64,000 nt of DNA from Roseovarius indicus. Lineage in GTDB: Bacteria; Pseudomonadota; Alphaproteobacteria; Rhodobacterales; Rhodobacteraceae. A program made the translations under genes and the position numbers. Below, piece after piece: positions 41,843-50,507 of the stretch (positions are counted from its first letter, which is position 1; the number at the start of each line of letters is the position of its first letter). Location of the stretch: positions 620,001 to 684,000 of the forward strand of contig NZ_CP031598.1 of the NCBI RefSeq assembly GCF_008728195.1, in the 5' to 3' direction. The notes beneath the pieces were generated by a model that had not been told where the DNA came from, ran no database searches, and saw only the letters and a program-made list of their open reading frames with translations.

Positions 41843-43435
41843 ATGGACGCATCACGCGAGGTGAACCAAGCCGTGACCCAAGACCGCGAAAGCGAAGGGC
41901 CAATCGGTGATCTTGAGGTGTTCGTAACGGCCGGAGAAGCATACCCGGCGTTCGAGCGGGCCTTTATGAATGCGAAAGAGCAGATATCTGCCAGCTTCAG
42001 GCTTTTCGATCTTACGACCAAACTGCATTCGCCAGAAGCTCGCAAGCTTGGTGATACGTGGTTCGACCTCATGGTCGACACGCTCAATCGCGGGGTTTCG
42101 GTGCGGATCGTGGTCACCGACTTCGACCCGGTCGCAGCCCCCGACCTGCACCAGCTTGCATGGCAAACGAAGCGACAGATTGCAGCCGTTCGGGAACTGG
42201 CGAAAGATGATGCAAAGCTGGAATTCGACGTGGCGCTGCATGACGCGCGGGCCGGATGGGTGCCGAAAATGGTGTTCTTCCCGTTCGTGCGGCAGAAAAT
42301 GGGTGAGCTCAACGAAAGCTGGTCGAAGATGAATGAGGACGAGCGGGCGCGCTTTCGTTCGGAAACGCCTCGCCTCAGGAATATCTGTTACGAGAACGAT
42401 AAAGGTCGGCTGTGTTTTCCGATCAAGCTGGTCGATCTTTATCCGGCGACGCACCATCAAAAAATGGCGGTGTTCGACCGACGCCTTCTCTACATCGGCG
42501 GCCTGGATCTGAACGATCGTCGCTATGACACCAAGCGCCATCGTAAAGCCCCGGAACGGACCTGGCATGATGTACAGGTCATGACCACCGGGCCGATTGT
42601 CGACGTGGCCCAGAAGCATCTCGACACTTTCCTTGATACGGTAGCGGCAAAGGCCCCGGCGGCACCTTCATCACCGAGCTTTCTGCGGACGCTGTCGCGT
42701 CGCCGGCACAGGGCCTCGTTTCGCGTCTCCCCCAAGACAGTCGTTCGGGAAATAGAACAAAGCCATCTCGATTCCGTTTCGAGGGCCAGCAAGTTCATTT
42801 ACCTGGAGACGCAGTTCTTTCGGCATCGACCATTGGCGCGAGCCCTGGCAAAGCAGGCCCGGAAGTTTCCGGATTTGAAGCTGTTCATCGTTCTTCCGGC
42901 CGCGCCGGAAGATATTGCTTTCGACAGCAACACGGGCCTAGATGCACGGTTCGGCGAGGATCAGCAGATCAAGTGCCTCACGGTGCTAAAGGAGGCATTT
43001 GGCGACGACAGGCTTCTTGTCGCGTCACCGGTGCAGCCGCGCCGTTATTCGAGTGACGAGCGCGATGTACTCGAGGATGCCCCCCTGATCTATGTCCATT
43101 CGAAAGTTTCGATCTTCGACGAGTTCGGGGCGATCGTTTCTTCGGCGAACCTCAATGGCCGTAGCCTTAGGTGGGACACGGAAAGCGGGCTGTGGTTTGA
43201 CCGGTCAGACCATGTCGAGTTGGTGCGGCGGCGGGTGATGGGGCACTGGCTGCCGTCCGGTTACGGTGATGAATTCCTTGACCCTGAGACCGCTCTGGAA
43301 AACTGGATACGCCTCGTCGACAGGAACACCGAGCGCGCTCCGGAAGATCGTGAGGGTTTTCTCGTGCATTATGATTCTGATGCCGCACGGGACATCGCGA
43401 TGCCGGTGCCAGGTATGCCCGAAGAAATCGTTTGA
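41843..43435 (+). CDS. Phospholipase D family protein
   Basis: The 530-aa protein has two HKD motifs of the phospholipase D superfamily: HHQKMAVFDRRLLYIGGLDL in the first half and VHSKVSIFDEFGAIVSSANLNGRS in the second, giving one composite active site. There is no clear signal peptide or transmembrane helix, unlike bacterial cardiolipin synthases. It is therefore more like the larger soluble phospholipase D or phosphatidyltransferase proteins. It would hydrolyse or exchange phospholipid head groups. It lies behind an EcfG-type promoter and close to other envelope genes. The ATG at 41843 has only a weak ribosome site. It converges on the AI-2E family gene with 4 nt between. Confidence 0.85.
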   Translation: MDASREVNQAVTQDRESEGPIGDLEVFVTAGEAYPAFERAFMNAKEQISASFRLFDLTTKLHSPEARKLGDTWFDLMVDTLNRGVSVRIVVTDFDPVAAPDLHQLAWQTKRQIAAVRELAKDDAKLEFDVALHDARAGWVPKMVFFPFVRQKMGELNESWSKMNEDERARFRSETPRLRNICYENDKGRLCFPIKLVDLYPATHHQKMAVFDRRLLYIGGLDLNDRRYDTKRHRKAPERTWHDVQVMTTGPIVDVAQKHLDTFLDTVAAKAPAAPSSPSFLRTLSRRRHRASFRVSPKTVVREIEQSHLDSVSRASKFIYLETQFFRHRPLARALAKQARKFPDLKLFIVLPAAPEDIAFDSNTGLDARFGEDQQIKCLTVLKEAFGDDRLLVASPVQPRRYSSDERDVLEDAPLIYVHSKVSIFDEFGAIVSSANLNGRSLRWDTESGLWFDRSDHVELVRRRVMGHWLPSGYGDEFLDPETALENWIRLVDRNTERAPEDREGFLVHYDSDAARDIAMPVPGMPEEIV

Positions 43436-43439
43436 GCGA

Positions 43440-44534
43440 TCAGGCGGTTTCGGCGTCGGTTTCGGCCCTCTGAGGTTGTTCCGCTGGAGGCCGTTTGCGG
43501 GCGCGCCCTTCGCTGTCGAAGATGTCGAGCATGACAAGAACGATGACCAAGACGGGGATCGCGACGATACCGCCGATCGGCCCCCACAACCAAAGCCACA
43601 CCACGAGCGATGCAAATATCAGGAGCGGATTGACCGAGATATGCTTGCCGATCATCGCAGGGGTGACAAACTGCGACTCGATCATGTTGAGGCACAGGAA
43701 CACTGCCGCCGGGGCGAAGACCATCAGACCGTTGAACGCGATGAGACCGGCCAGGAGCAGGCCGCCGATCACCATGATCGGACCCAGGTAGAGAATGAAG
43801 TTCAGCATCGCTGCCACGACCCCCCAGATGAGAGGCGCAGGAAGGCCTATCACCATCAGCAGCGCTGCGAGGCACGCACCCAGCCCGGCATTGATGACCG
43901 AGATCGTCAGAAAGTACCGGGCCACGAGGCGCTCCGCAGTGGTGAAGCGCTTCTTGATGATCTTGGTCTCGCGCGAAGACCCGATCCAAGTGGATAGCCA
44001 GGCGTAGATGCCCTTGCGCGTAAGGAGGAAGAAGAAGAGCGTTCCGCCGAAGATGAGCACTTGCGCCATCACCAGCGGCGCCAGGAGCAGCGTCGATGTC
44101 GGATCCGGTATCGGCCCCGAGCCATCTTCTCCTCCTTGTTCTGGTTGGGTGCCGAGAGCCTGACCAACCTCGCGGTTCACCGCATCAAGGCCGCGGATCA
44201 CGCCGCGAAACTCTTCGATGATGGCCCGCAGTTCCCATTTGATGTTCGGCAAGTCCTCGATCACGCGCCAGAGCAGCGGTTCCAGCAGCACGACCGCGAT
44301 GGCGACGGCGGAAACACCGAGGAAAAGCACGATAGTTGAGGCGATCCCTGTCGGAATTTTCCAGCGTTCCAGCAGGTCGGTGATCGGGGCAAGTATGATG
44401 CCCGTGACGAGACCAAGAACCATAGGCGCAAAAACGTCGGAGGCCAGTTTCAGCACACCGAAGCAAAGGATCACAGCTATGACGATGACGGCGAGCCGCA
44501 GAACCGGGTCGGCCGAGGATTTCAGACCTGCCAT
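43440..44534 (-). CDS. AI-2E family transporter (PerM/YdiK-like membrane protein)
   Basis: The 364-aa protein has about eight hydrophobic segments. It starts with VLRLAVIVIAVILCFGVLKL and has the C-terminal block LIWGVVAAMLNFILYLGPIM plus NPLLIFASLVVWLWLWGPIGGIVAIPVLV, typical of the AI-2E/PerM family. Members include exporters and Na+/H+ antiporters. A stretch of Gln/Gly/Glu residues (TQPEQGGEDGSG) forms a soluble loop near 155. The start at 44534 is an ATG just downstream of an EcfG-type promoter; a TTG at 44582 is the upstream alternative. The substrate cannot be told from sequence. Confidence 0.85.
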   Translation of the reverse strand: MAGLKSSADPVLRLAVIVIAVILCFGVLKLASDVFAPMVLGLVTGIILAPITDLLERWKIPTGIASTIVLFLGVSAVAIAVVLLEPLLWRVIEDLPNIKWELRAIIEEFRGVIRGLDAVNREVGQALGTQPEQGGEDGSGPIPDPTSTLLLAPLVMAQVLIFGGTLFFFLLTRKGIYAWLSTWIGSSRETKIIKKRFTTAERLVARYFLTISVINAGLGACLAALLMVIGLPAPLIWGVVAAMLNFILYLGPIMVIGGLLLAGLIAFNGLMVFAPAAVFLCLNMIESQFVTPAMIGKHISVNPLLIFASLVVWLWLWGPIGGIVAIPVLVIVLVMLDIFDSEGRARKRPPAEQPQRAETDAETA

Positions 44535-44543
44535 AGACTTTGC

Positions 44544-44568
44544 AACGCGGTGTGTGCGGGAATGTTCC
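44544..44568 (-). promoter_or_regulatory. EcfG-type promoter (GGAAC-N16-CGTT), minus strand
   Basis: On the minus strand GGAAC (44568-44564) and CGTT (44547-44544) are 16 bp apart. The start point would fall at or next to the ATG at 44534, so the mRNA may be leaderless or nearly so. Confidence 0.55.
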
Positions 44569-44621
44569 GCGGCAAGTGGCAACTTGTGGGAAAATAGCTG
44601 CGCTCGCCGTTTCCAGTTGGA

Positions 44622-46301
44622 TCAGGACGCGTCAAAGGACATGCTCGTTGCTCCGCCCTCGCTCATGACACGCTCTCGCGGCCACCAATCGGGATGGTTC
44701 TCACGGATGTAGTTCAGAAGGTCTTCACGCAGCTGCATCTCGGTCTCCCATCCCGTCGAAGGATCGGGAGACATGACGTAGAAGCTCATTTCCTGTCCGT
44801 TCGATGTCTGGCCGGATACATAGGCGCAAAGCTTGTCGTGATCGATCACGCCGTCCTTCGCCTTGGCAAGCTCGATGAACTTCTCGCGCAGTTCGCCGAT
44901 ATCCGCAGAGTGATCCAGGACGAGCTTTATCGTACTGTAGATGCGGGCATCTCTGACAGACCAGTTCTCGAAAGGTTTCGAGACAAAGTATCTGACCGGT
45001 ACGACGATCCGGCGCTCATCCCATGTACGCAGACGGATAAACGTGTAGTAGATGCTTTCGACGTAGGCCCAGTTGTCTTCAAAAAGTATGCTGTCGCCGA
45101 TCCGCACGGGCTTGGCCAAGGCGATCTGCAACGAGGCGAGGATGTTGCCGAGCACGGCCTGGCCCGCGATCCCCAGTAGAACCGTCAGGACACCGGCGGA
45201 GGCCAGCAGCGTCATTCCGATCGACTCGAACAGGTTCAGCCTCAACAGCACGTAGACGATTGCGAACCCGACCATGAAAAGCACGATGATCCGCCGCAGG
45301 GCGAAGATCGACGTGTAGAGCTCGCGTTTCTCGAGGCTGCGGGTGTCGTCGATGTCGCCGACAACGCGCAAGGTGATCCGGTCGAGGATCGCATCGACAA
45401 CGCGCAGTGCGGCGATCCCGAAGCCGGAGACCATGATGATTACCAGTGCCGGCCGCACGACGTTGGTCACTGGCCCCGAGAAGGAGACGGCGAGATTGAG
45501 AAACAATTGCGCCACGAAGGCTGTGACCATCAGCGCCAACGGCATTGCGGCGCGGTCGATGGCCTGACGGAGGAAGGCACGCGAAGTCTTCTTCGAAAGC
45601 ATCAAGACGAAGCGGTTCGTGCCCCAAAGAAGAAGACCAAGAATTGCGAGGTACAGGGGCAGTGCGATCCATTCCCATGCCCTAAGAGGCCCCGCGCGGG
45701 TTTTCAGGCTTTGCGGGATGAAACGCTCGAAGCGTCGCGGGCCGAACTCGGCAAACAGGCCCGGCACGTCTTCGACGGTTTGCGGGGTGAACAGCCAAAC
45801 CGGGTCTTGCCCGCTTCCCTTGTACCGCGCGAGGCGTACTTCGTAGGCTTGGCCGTTGACCTCGACCAGCTCGATCCGGATGTTCCGGCGGGTCTCGCCA
45901 GCGCGGGGATTGTTGCCCGCCTCGCTTTCGACCATGGCGTCCGGGCGTGCGGACAGCCCGCTCCAGTTGACCCAGATCCGCCGTTCGATCACCGACGCAA
46001 GCATCGCCGCCAGTCTCGGACCGTCTTCGGCCTGTTGTCCAACGGGCAGGTCAGACAGGTTCAGAATGTGCGCCGCCCAGTTGAACCGTTCCTGATCGGT
46101 CAGATCTATGAAGCTCCGCATCGCCGCGCGAGGCGTTGAACGGTCGAGATTGTCGGGTGCGGCGCCAAGGCCAGTGTTCAGATCTTCGGCCTCGTACCAC
46201 GACTGGCTGTCTTCCTGCGCGCCGGCGACGGCACCAAGTAGACAAAGCAAGCAGACAAGGAACAGTCGGACAAACGGAATCATGATCATCCATCTTGTCA
46301 T
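44622..46301 (-). CDS. MscS-family mechanosensitive ion channel with periplasmic N-terminal domain
   Basis: The 559-aa protein begins with a signal peptide (FVRLFLVCLLCLLGAVAGAQ) and a periplasmic domain of about 180 residues. Membrane helices follow (AWEWIALPLYLAILGLLLWG and three more), then the MscS pore and beta domain (LLASAGVLTVLLGIAGQAVLGNILASLQIALAKPVRIGDSI). It is longer than E. coli MscS and fits the larger MscS-like channels that release osmolytes on hypo-osmotic shock. Starts at 46289 and 46283 are also possible. In a strain that accumulates betaines, such a channel would release them. A terminator sits upstream. Confidence 0.88.
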   Translation of the reverse strand: MTRWMIMIPFVRLFLVCLLCLLGAVAGAQEDSQSWYEAEDLNTGLGAAPDNLDRSTPRAAMRSFIDLTDQERFNWAAHILNLSDLPVGQQAEDGPRLAAMLASVIERRIWVNWSGLSARPDAMVESEAGNNPRAGETRRNIRIELVEVNGQAYEVRLARYKGSGQDPVWLFTPQTVEDVPGLFAEFGPRRFERFIPQSLKTRAGPLRAWEWIALPLYLAILGLLLWGTNRFVLMLSKKTSRAFLRQAIDRAAMPLALMVTAFVAQLFLNLAVSFSGPVTNVVRPALVIIMVSGFGIAALRVVDAILDRITLRVVGDIDDTRSLEKRELYTSIFALRRIIVLFMVGFAIVYVLLRLNLFESIGMTLLASAGVLTVLLGIAGQAVLGNILASLQIALAKPVRIGDSILFEDNWAYVESIYYTFIRLRTWDERRIVVPVRYFVSKPFENWSVRDARIYSTIKLVLDHSADIGELREKFIELAKAKDGVIDHDKLCAYVSGQTSNGQEMSFYVMSPDPSTGWETEMQLREDLLNYIRENHPDWWPRERVMSEGGATSMSFDAS

Positions 46302-46350
46302 GATTGATCCGGCTGGGCCAGACAGGCGGCGATGGGCAGCCCAAAAGAGA

Positions 46351-46380
46351 AACGGCCGGCTGATCGGCCGGCCGTTTTTT
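46351..46380 (-). terminator. Intrinsic terminator after the binding-protein gene
   Basis: The stem ACGGCCGGC / GCCGGCCGT with loop around TGATCG has TTTCTCTTTT on the minus strand after it and TTTTTT on the plus strand. It lies just past the stop at 46397 of the minus-strand binding-protein gene. Confidence 0.75.
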
Positions 46381-46396
46381 GGTGATCAGGAGGCCG

Positions 46397-47992
46397 TCAG
46401 GCCTCTTTCATCCACCAGCGTTCGAGGAACAGGCGGCCGTCCACTTCGTAGTTGTTTGAAAGCTGGCCGACCCCGACCTTGTCGGAGACGGCGAAGACGT
46501 CATTGGCGAAAAACGGCACAACCGTCCCGCACTCGTCACGTACCAGCGTCTGCATCTCGGCATACATTTCCGACCGCAGCGGCTGGTCGAGTTCCGAGCG
46601 CGCTTGCACCAGAAGGTCGTTGAAGCGAGCGTTGTCCCAGAACGTGTCGTTCCAGGACGCGCCGGCAGCATAGGCTTGGGTAAATATACTGTCGGGCGTC
46701 GCGTAGCCCGGCCAGTAACATGCGCACCACGGCTTCTTCATCCAGACGCTGGACCAATAGCCATCGGTCGGTTCTCGCTCGACCGTGATGTTCAGGCCGG
46801 CGCGCTTGGCCTGCTCCTTGTAAAGGACAGCGGCGTCAACCGCTCCGGAGAACGCCGCATCCGAAGCGCTGAGCCGGAGATCGACACTGTCGAGACCGGC
46901 TTGCCGGAGATGCCAGCGGGCCTTGTCGGGATCGTAGGTTCGTTGTTCCAGTTCGGCGTTGAAGAACGGGTAGGCCGAGTTGATCGGCTGGTCGTTGCCA
47001 ATCTGGCCGTGGCCAAAAAGGATGGTCTGAAGCATCGCCTCGCGGTCCAGGCCCAGCTTGACAGCCATCCGCACGTGGTTGTCGTCAAATGGGGCGGTGT
47101 TGGTGTGCATCGGGAAGGTGTAGTGCGTCTTGCCCTCTACTTCGTGCACGACGATGCCCGCGGTCTTCTTGAGCAGGTCGGTCGTCTTCAGTTCAAGCCG
47201 GTCGATGGCGTCGACCGCGCCAGTGCGCAGTGCGTTGGTGCGTGCCGTGACGTCCTTGATCGAGATGAGTTCGGCGCTGTCGAAATGCCCGCGCCCCTCG
47301 TGCCAGTAATTCGGGTTCTTCTCGAAATCCGCCCGCACACCGGGCTCGAAGTTCACCAGCTTGTAGGCCCCGACGCCGATACCGTCTTCGTAGGCAAGGC
47401 TGCCATCCTCTCGTGCGGCGTAAATCGGGAAATTGAAGCTGCTGAGCTTGAAGGGGAAGTCGGCATCGCCGCCACTCAAAGTGATGACCACGCGGTCGGC
47501 GCCGTCGGCCCTGATGTCGGTGATCGCGCTGACCATGCTTTGCGCCGATGAGCTGGAGTTCTCGCCCCGGTGATGGTTGATCGAGGCAATGACATCTTCG
47601 GTGCCGAGTGTCTTGCCATCATGAAATTCGACGCCGGGCCGCAGCTTGAATGTCCATGTCTTTGCGTCGGGGGTCGCGTCCCATTCCGTGGCAAGTTTCG
47701 GGATGAGCGCGCCGTCGGTGTCGACCTCAGTCAACGTATTGGTGACGGCATAATGCGTCGACGAGAGCATGCCATTTAGCACCTTGCCCGGGTCGAGCAC
47801 GTCGGTCGTGCTGCCATGGGCGAAGCCAAACCTGAAATGGCCGCCCTTCACGGGAGTGGCTGCGCTGGCCTTGTTGGCCAGGCCCATGGCTGTCGTCATT
47901 GCCGCGCCGGCGGCAAGGCCCGTCTGAAGAAAGGCGCGGCGCGATAGGGCGCTTTTCCGGGGCATGTAGATGGCGGGGGTTCTTCTGGACAT
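46397..47992 (-). CDS. Tat-exported ABC solute-binding protein, family 5 (peptide/nickel type), no permease nearby
   Basis: The 531-aa protein has a twin-arginine leader (LSRRAFLQTGLAAGAAM, cleavage after KASA) and a DppA/OppA-like body (TEWDATPDAKTWTFKLRPGVEFHDG near 105-130, then GVGAYKLVNFEPG). It should be exported folded and bind a peptide- or opine-like ligand. AGGAGG precedes the start. It lies 60 nt downstream of a 2-oxoglutarate oxygenase gene in the same unit. No permease or ATPase gene of the family is in the window, so it may use a transporter encoded elsewhere or act as a sensor or scavenger. Confidence 0.85.
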   Translation of the reverse strand: MSRRTPAIYMPRKSALSRRAFLQTGLAAGAAMTTAMGLANKASAATPVKGGHFRFGFAHGSTTDVLDPGKVLNGMLSSTHYAVTNTLTEVDTDGALIPKLATEWDATPDAKTWTFKLRPGVEFHDGKTLGTEDVIASINHHRGENSSSSAQSMVSAITDIRADGADRVVITLSGGDADFPFKLSSFNFPIYAAREDGSLAYEDGIGVGAYKLVNFEPGVRADFEKNPNYWHEGRGHFDSAELISIKDVTARTNALRTGAVDAIDRLELKTTDLLKKTAGIVVHEVEGKTHYTFPMHTNTAPFDDNHVRMAVKLGLDREAMLQTILFGHGQIGNDQPINSAYPFFNAELEQRTYDPDKARWHLRQAGLDSVDLRLSASDAAFSGAVDAAVLYKEQAKRAGLNITVEREPTDGYWSSVWMKKPWCACYWPGYATPDSIFTQAYAAGASWNDTFWDNARFNDLLVQARSELDQPLRSEMYAEMQTLVRDECGTVVPFFANDVFAVSDKVGVGQLSNNYEVDGRLFLERWWMKEA

Positions 47993-48052
47993 TTTTTCCT
48001 CCTGTTGATTGTCGCGGCCCGGTCGAGCGGGCCACTTTGTGCGCCGGCGGGG

Positions 48053-48865
48053 TCAGCCGGCGGAAAGTTCGCGGCCGTAAACGGTCGCGTTCACTTCGGG
48101 GTCGCCCACGATGCCGGGTTCGCGCTCGTAGACGAACACGCCCATGACCCGCATGGAGTCACCCTCGACGGGCGAGACGCGGTGAAGGGAATTGCAGCCC
48201 CGGAAGATGCACAAAGCGCCGGCGGAACGCGCGACGGAGACTGCGTCGTCCGGGCATTCGCCCTTCAGAACACTGCGGACGTAGTCGTAATTCTGGTCGT
48301 CATCGCTGCGCGTGTTAGGAACCATTTCGAAGTCGCCGCCCGCTTCGGACGCCTGAAGCATCAGGGTCATGGTAAATGCGTTGACCGAATCAAAGTGCCA
48401 GGCCGAGCGATCACCCGTCTGGTAGCAGAGCAGGTTGACGGGCTGGCATGGGTCCTCGTTGTCGTAGAGTTTCTCCTCGCCGACGATCTCGGCCACCATC
48501 TGACGCACCGGTTCCCAGTGATAGAGCGTCTTGACAGGGCAATCGTCTGGGACCTGGTCGTAGGCAAGCATCCGCGTGCTGGCTTCAAGCATCAGGTTGC
48601 GCGGGTGGTCGGAGGGCAAGGTTTCGTCGCCTTTCCGCTGAAGGTAGCAGTTGCGCTGAGAGCTGTTGTGGTGGGCACGTGGCAAAGCTGCCTTTGCATC
48701 CGCCACGGCCCGCTCGCGCGCTTCGGGCCGAATGAAATCGGGCAGCGAGACGTATTGCTTTTCATCGAGTTCCGTCTTCAGGCGTTTCACCAACTCGGCC
48801 CGTTCGGGGCTCGCCTGGTCCAAGATCGGGTAGAGATCGAGGTTCACCACATCTTCCGGTCTCAT
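48053..48865 (-). CDS. 2-oxoglutarate/Fe(II)-dependent oxygenase-like protein
   Basis: The 270-aa protein has the HxD...H facial-triad pattern: WHFDSVNAFTMTLML around residue 175 and LHRVSPVEGDSMRVMGVFVYE near the C terminus, whose Arg could bind 2-oxoglutarate. An upstream block PRAHHNSSQRNCYLQ is conserved-looking but not assigned. It would hydroxylate a small substrate. AAGGAG precedes the start at 48865; an in-frame extension to 48946 runs into the operator. It heads an operon with the Tat binding protein and diverges from a TetR gene. The substrate could be the ligand of that protein, perhaps an N-containing compound. Confidence 0.75.
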   Translation of the reverse strand: MRPEDVVNLDLYPILDQASPERAELVKRLKTELDEKQYVSLPDFIRPEARERAVADAKAALPRAHHNSSQRNCYLQRKGDETLPSDHPRNLMLEASTRMLAYDQVPDDCPVKTLYHWEPVRQMVAEIVGEEKLYDNEDPCQPVNLLCYQTGDRSAWHFDSVNAFTMTLMLQASEAGGDFEMVPNTRSDDDQNYDYVRSVLKGECPDDAVSVARSAGALCIFRGCNSLHRVSPVEGDSMRVMGVFVYEREPGIVGDPEVNATVYGRELSAG

Positions 48866-48919
48866 TCGCGCGCTCCTTTTCTGTTCGCGTTTCAATTCGA
48901 ACGACGCTTCCATCAAAAA

Positions 48920-48933
48920 GTTGGACGTACAAC
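48920..48933. promoter_or_regulatory. Near-perfect palindrome in the divergent spacer (TetR operator candidate)
   Basis: GTTGGACGTACAAC is palindromic except for one base pair. It is followed by an AT-rich AAATATTTT stretch that may be a -10. It lies in the 133-bp spacer between the oxygenase and TetR genes, where an autoregulating TetR protein would bind. Confidence 0.5.
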
Positions 48934-48998
48934 AAATATTTTGCATCGGGTCGTGAACCCGCTATTCTCGGGCAGCATGTACCAGTCAGGAGACCATA

Positions 48999-49634
48999 GT
49001 GCCGAACCCCTCATCCGCAGACGCCGAAAAACGGCCGAGAACACATGCCGAAATCAATGAATACAGGCGCAGAACGCTGATCGAAGGGGCCTTGCGCTCG
49101 CTTGCCGAGCGCGGCGTCGCGGGCACGACGGTGGCCACCATCAGCAAGGAGGCAGGCGCCTCGCGCGGATTGCTTGGCCACTACTTCGCGAACAAGGATG
49201 ACGTGATGGTGGCGGCCCTTCAGCACCTGTTCGGCCGGATATCCGAATCGGTTCGCGGATCCGTCGACCGGATGGAAGGCACGGCGACCGAAAAGCTGCT
49301 GGCCGTGCCCGTATCCTTGTTCGCCGGGGCGACGTTCACCGAATTGAACCGAACCGCGTTTCTTGCGCTATGGCACGAGACGCGCTTCAACGAGAAGGTG
49401 CGCAAGGCGAACCGGCAACTCTATCGCGATTACATCATCCGGATGGATCACATGGTCAGGGCCGCCGCACAGGAACAGGGCGTCAAGATCGATGCAAAAC
49501 AGGTCGCATTGGGGTTCATCGCGCTGTCGGACGGTCTGTGGCTTGGGCTTTCCATCCATGATGATGTGCTGACCGGCGAGCAGGCTGTCGACTTGTGTCA
49601 GGATTATCTGAGGCGCGAATTGCGGTTGGTTTGA
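48999..49634 (+). CDS. TetR/AcrR family transcriptional regulator (BetI-like)
   Basis: The 211-aa protein has an N-terminal TetR helix-turn-helix (RSLAERGVAGTTVATISKEAGASRGLLGHYFANKDDV near 25-65) and an all-helical C-terminal domain (ALWHETRFNEKVRKANRQLY) close to BetI. It starts with GTG after CAGGAG. Divergence from the oxygenase/binding-protein operon suggests it represses that operon. BetI itself controls choline-betaine genes; none are adjacent here, so only the family is claimed. Confidence 0.8.
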   Translation: MPNPSSADAEKRPRTHAEINEYRRRTLIEGALRSLAERGVAGTTVATISKEAGASRGLLGHYFANKDDVMVAALQHLFGRISESVRGSVDRMEGTATEKLLAVPVSLFAGATFTELNRTAFLALWHETRFNEKVRKANRQLYRDYIIRMDHMVRAAAQEQGVKIDAKQVALGFIALSDGLWLGLSIHDDVLTGEQAVDLCQDYLRRELRLV

Positions 49635-49770
49635 CGTCAGCACGCGGTGCCGGCATCGGCGCGACGTTTCTTTACGTCGCTGGGGCCGGGCGCGACTGAA
49701 CTTTGCCTTTCCGGACAAGTGCGGGATGATGGTGGACCAAGGTCCCGACTGCCGTGATTCTCGGCGAACA

Positions 49771-49796
49771 GGAACTATCTGTTGAATCATCGGGTT
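49771..49796 (+). promoter_or_regulatory. Weak EcfG-like promoter upstream of pqi genes
   Basis: GGAAC (49771-49775) and GGTT (49793-49796) are 17 bp apart. The -10 differs by one base from CGTT. It lies 28 bp before the first pqiA gene in the 189-bp spacer after the TetR gene. Confidence 0.25.
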
Positions 49797-49823
49797 GAAT
49801 TGTAACGCGGCGCGGAGGTGTGC

Positions 49824-50507
49824 GTGAATCAAAAACAAGCCAGCGAGAGGGCCATGGTTGGTAACGGCGACCTGACGGGGTTCCCAACAGGAGCCAGTTT
49901 CGAAGGCGACCTCGCGGACCTTATTGCCTGTCCGTCCTGCGACCTCGTTTACAGCATCCCCGATGTGACCTCGCATGAGCGGGCGGTGTGCGCGCGGTGT
50001 CACACGATTCTGATCTCGCCGCGGCGCAAGGCTGGCAAGCAGCTGATCGCGCTCTCGGTGACCGTGCTCATACTCATCGTGGCGGCCTGTGCATTTCCAT
50101 TCTTGTCGATCGGTGCGGCCGGCCTGCATCACGACGCCTCCATTCTTCAGACCGCGCTGGCCTTTTCTGGAAGCCTCTCTCTTCTGTCGCTGGCGGTATT
50201 GTTCTTCATCGTGGTCATTCCCGTCATCCGGTTGAGCCTTTTGATCTACGTTCTTGCCCCGATTATCCGCGACAGGCCGCCCGCCCCGTTGGCGCGGCAG
50301 GCCTTTGCGCTGTCGGAGGCTCTGGTGCCGTGGTCCATGGCGGAGATCTTCGCGATCGGCTGCGCTGTCGCGCTCGTGAAACTAAGTGACATGGCGGACG
50401 TGGTTTATGGGCCGGCAGCGTGGATTTTCGCGGTGCTGGTCGTGCTTGTCGTGGCGACCGACCGACTTATGTGCAGGTATTCGATATGGAAGTCGCTGGA
50501 GAACTGA
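49824..50507 (+). CDS. pqiA: Paraquat-inducible protein A, first half (PqiA domain)
   Basis: The 227-aa protein has a zinc-ribbon-like CPSCDLVYSIPD...CARC stretch (about 25-55) and four membrane helices (LIALSVTVLILIVAACAFPF, then LSLLSLAVLFFIVVIPVIRL). It corresponds to one of the two repeats of E. coli PqiA. The start is GTG at 49824, six bases after GGAGG; GTG at 49818 overlaps that site. PqiA is the inner-membrane partner of the PqiB tunnel for lipid transfer across the periplasm. It overlaps the next gene by 22 nt. Confidence 0.85.
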   Translation: MNQKQASERAMVGNGDLTGFPTGASFEGDLADLIACPSCDLVYSIPDVTSHERAVCARCHTILISPRRKAGKQLIALSVTVLILIVAACAFPFLSIGAAGLHHDASILQTALAFSGSLSLLSLAVLFFIVVIPVIRLSLLIYVLAPIIRDRPPAPLARQAFALSEALVPWSMAEIFAIGCAVALVKLSDMADVVYGPAAWIFAVLVVLVVATDRLMCRYSIWKSLEN

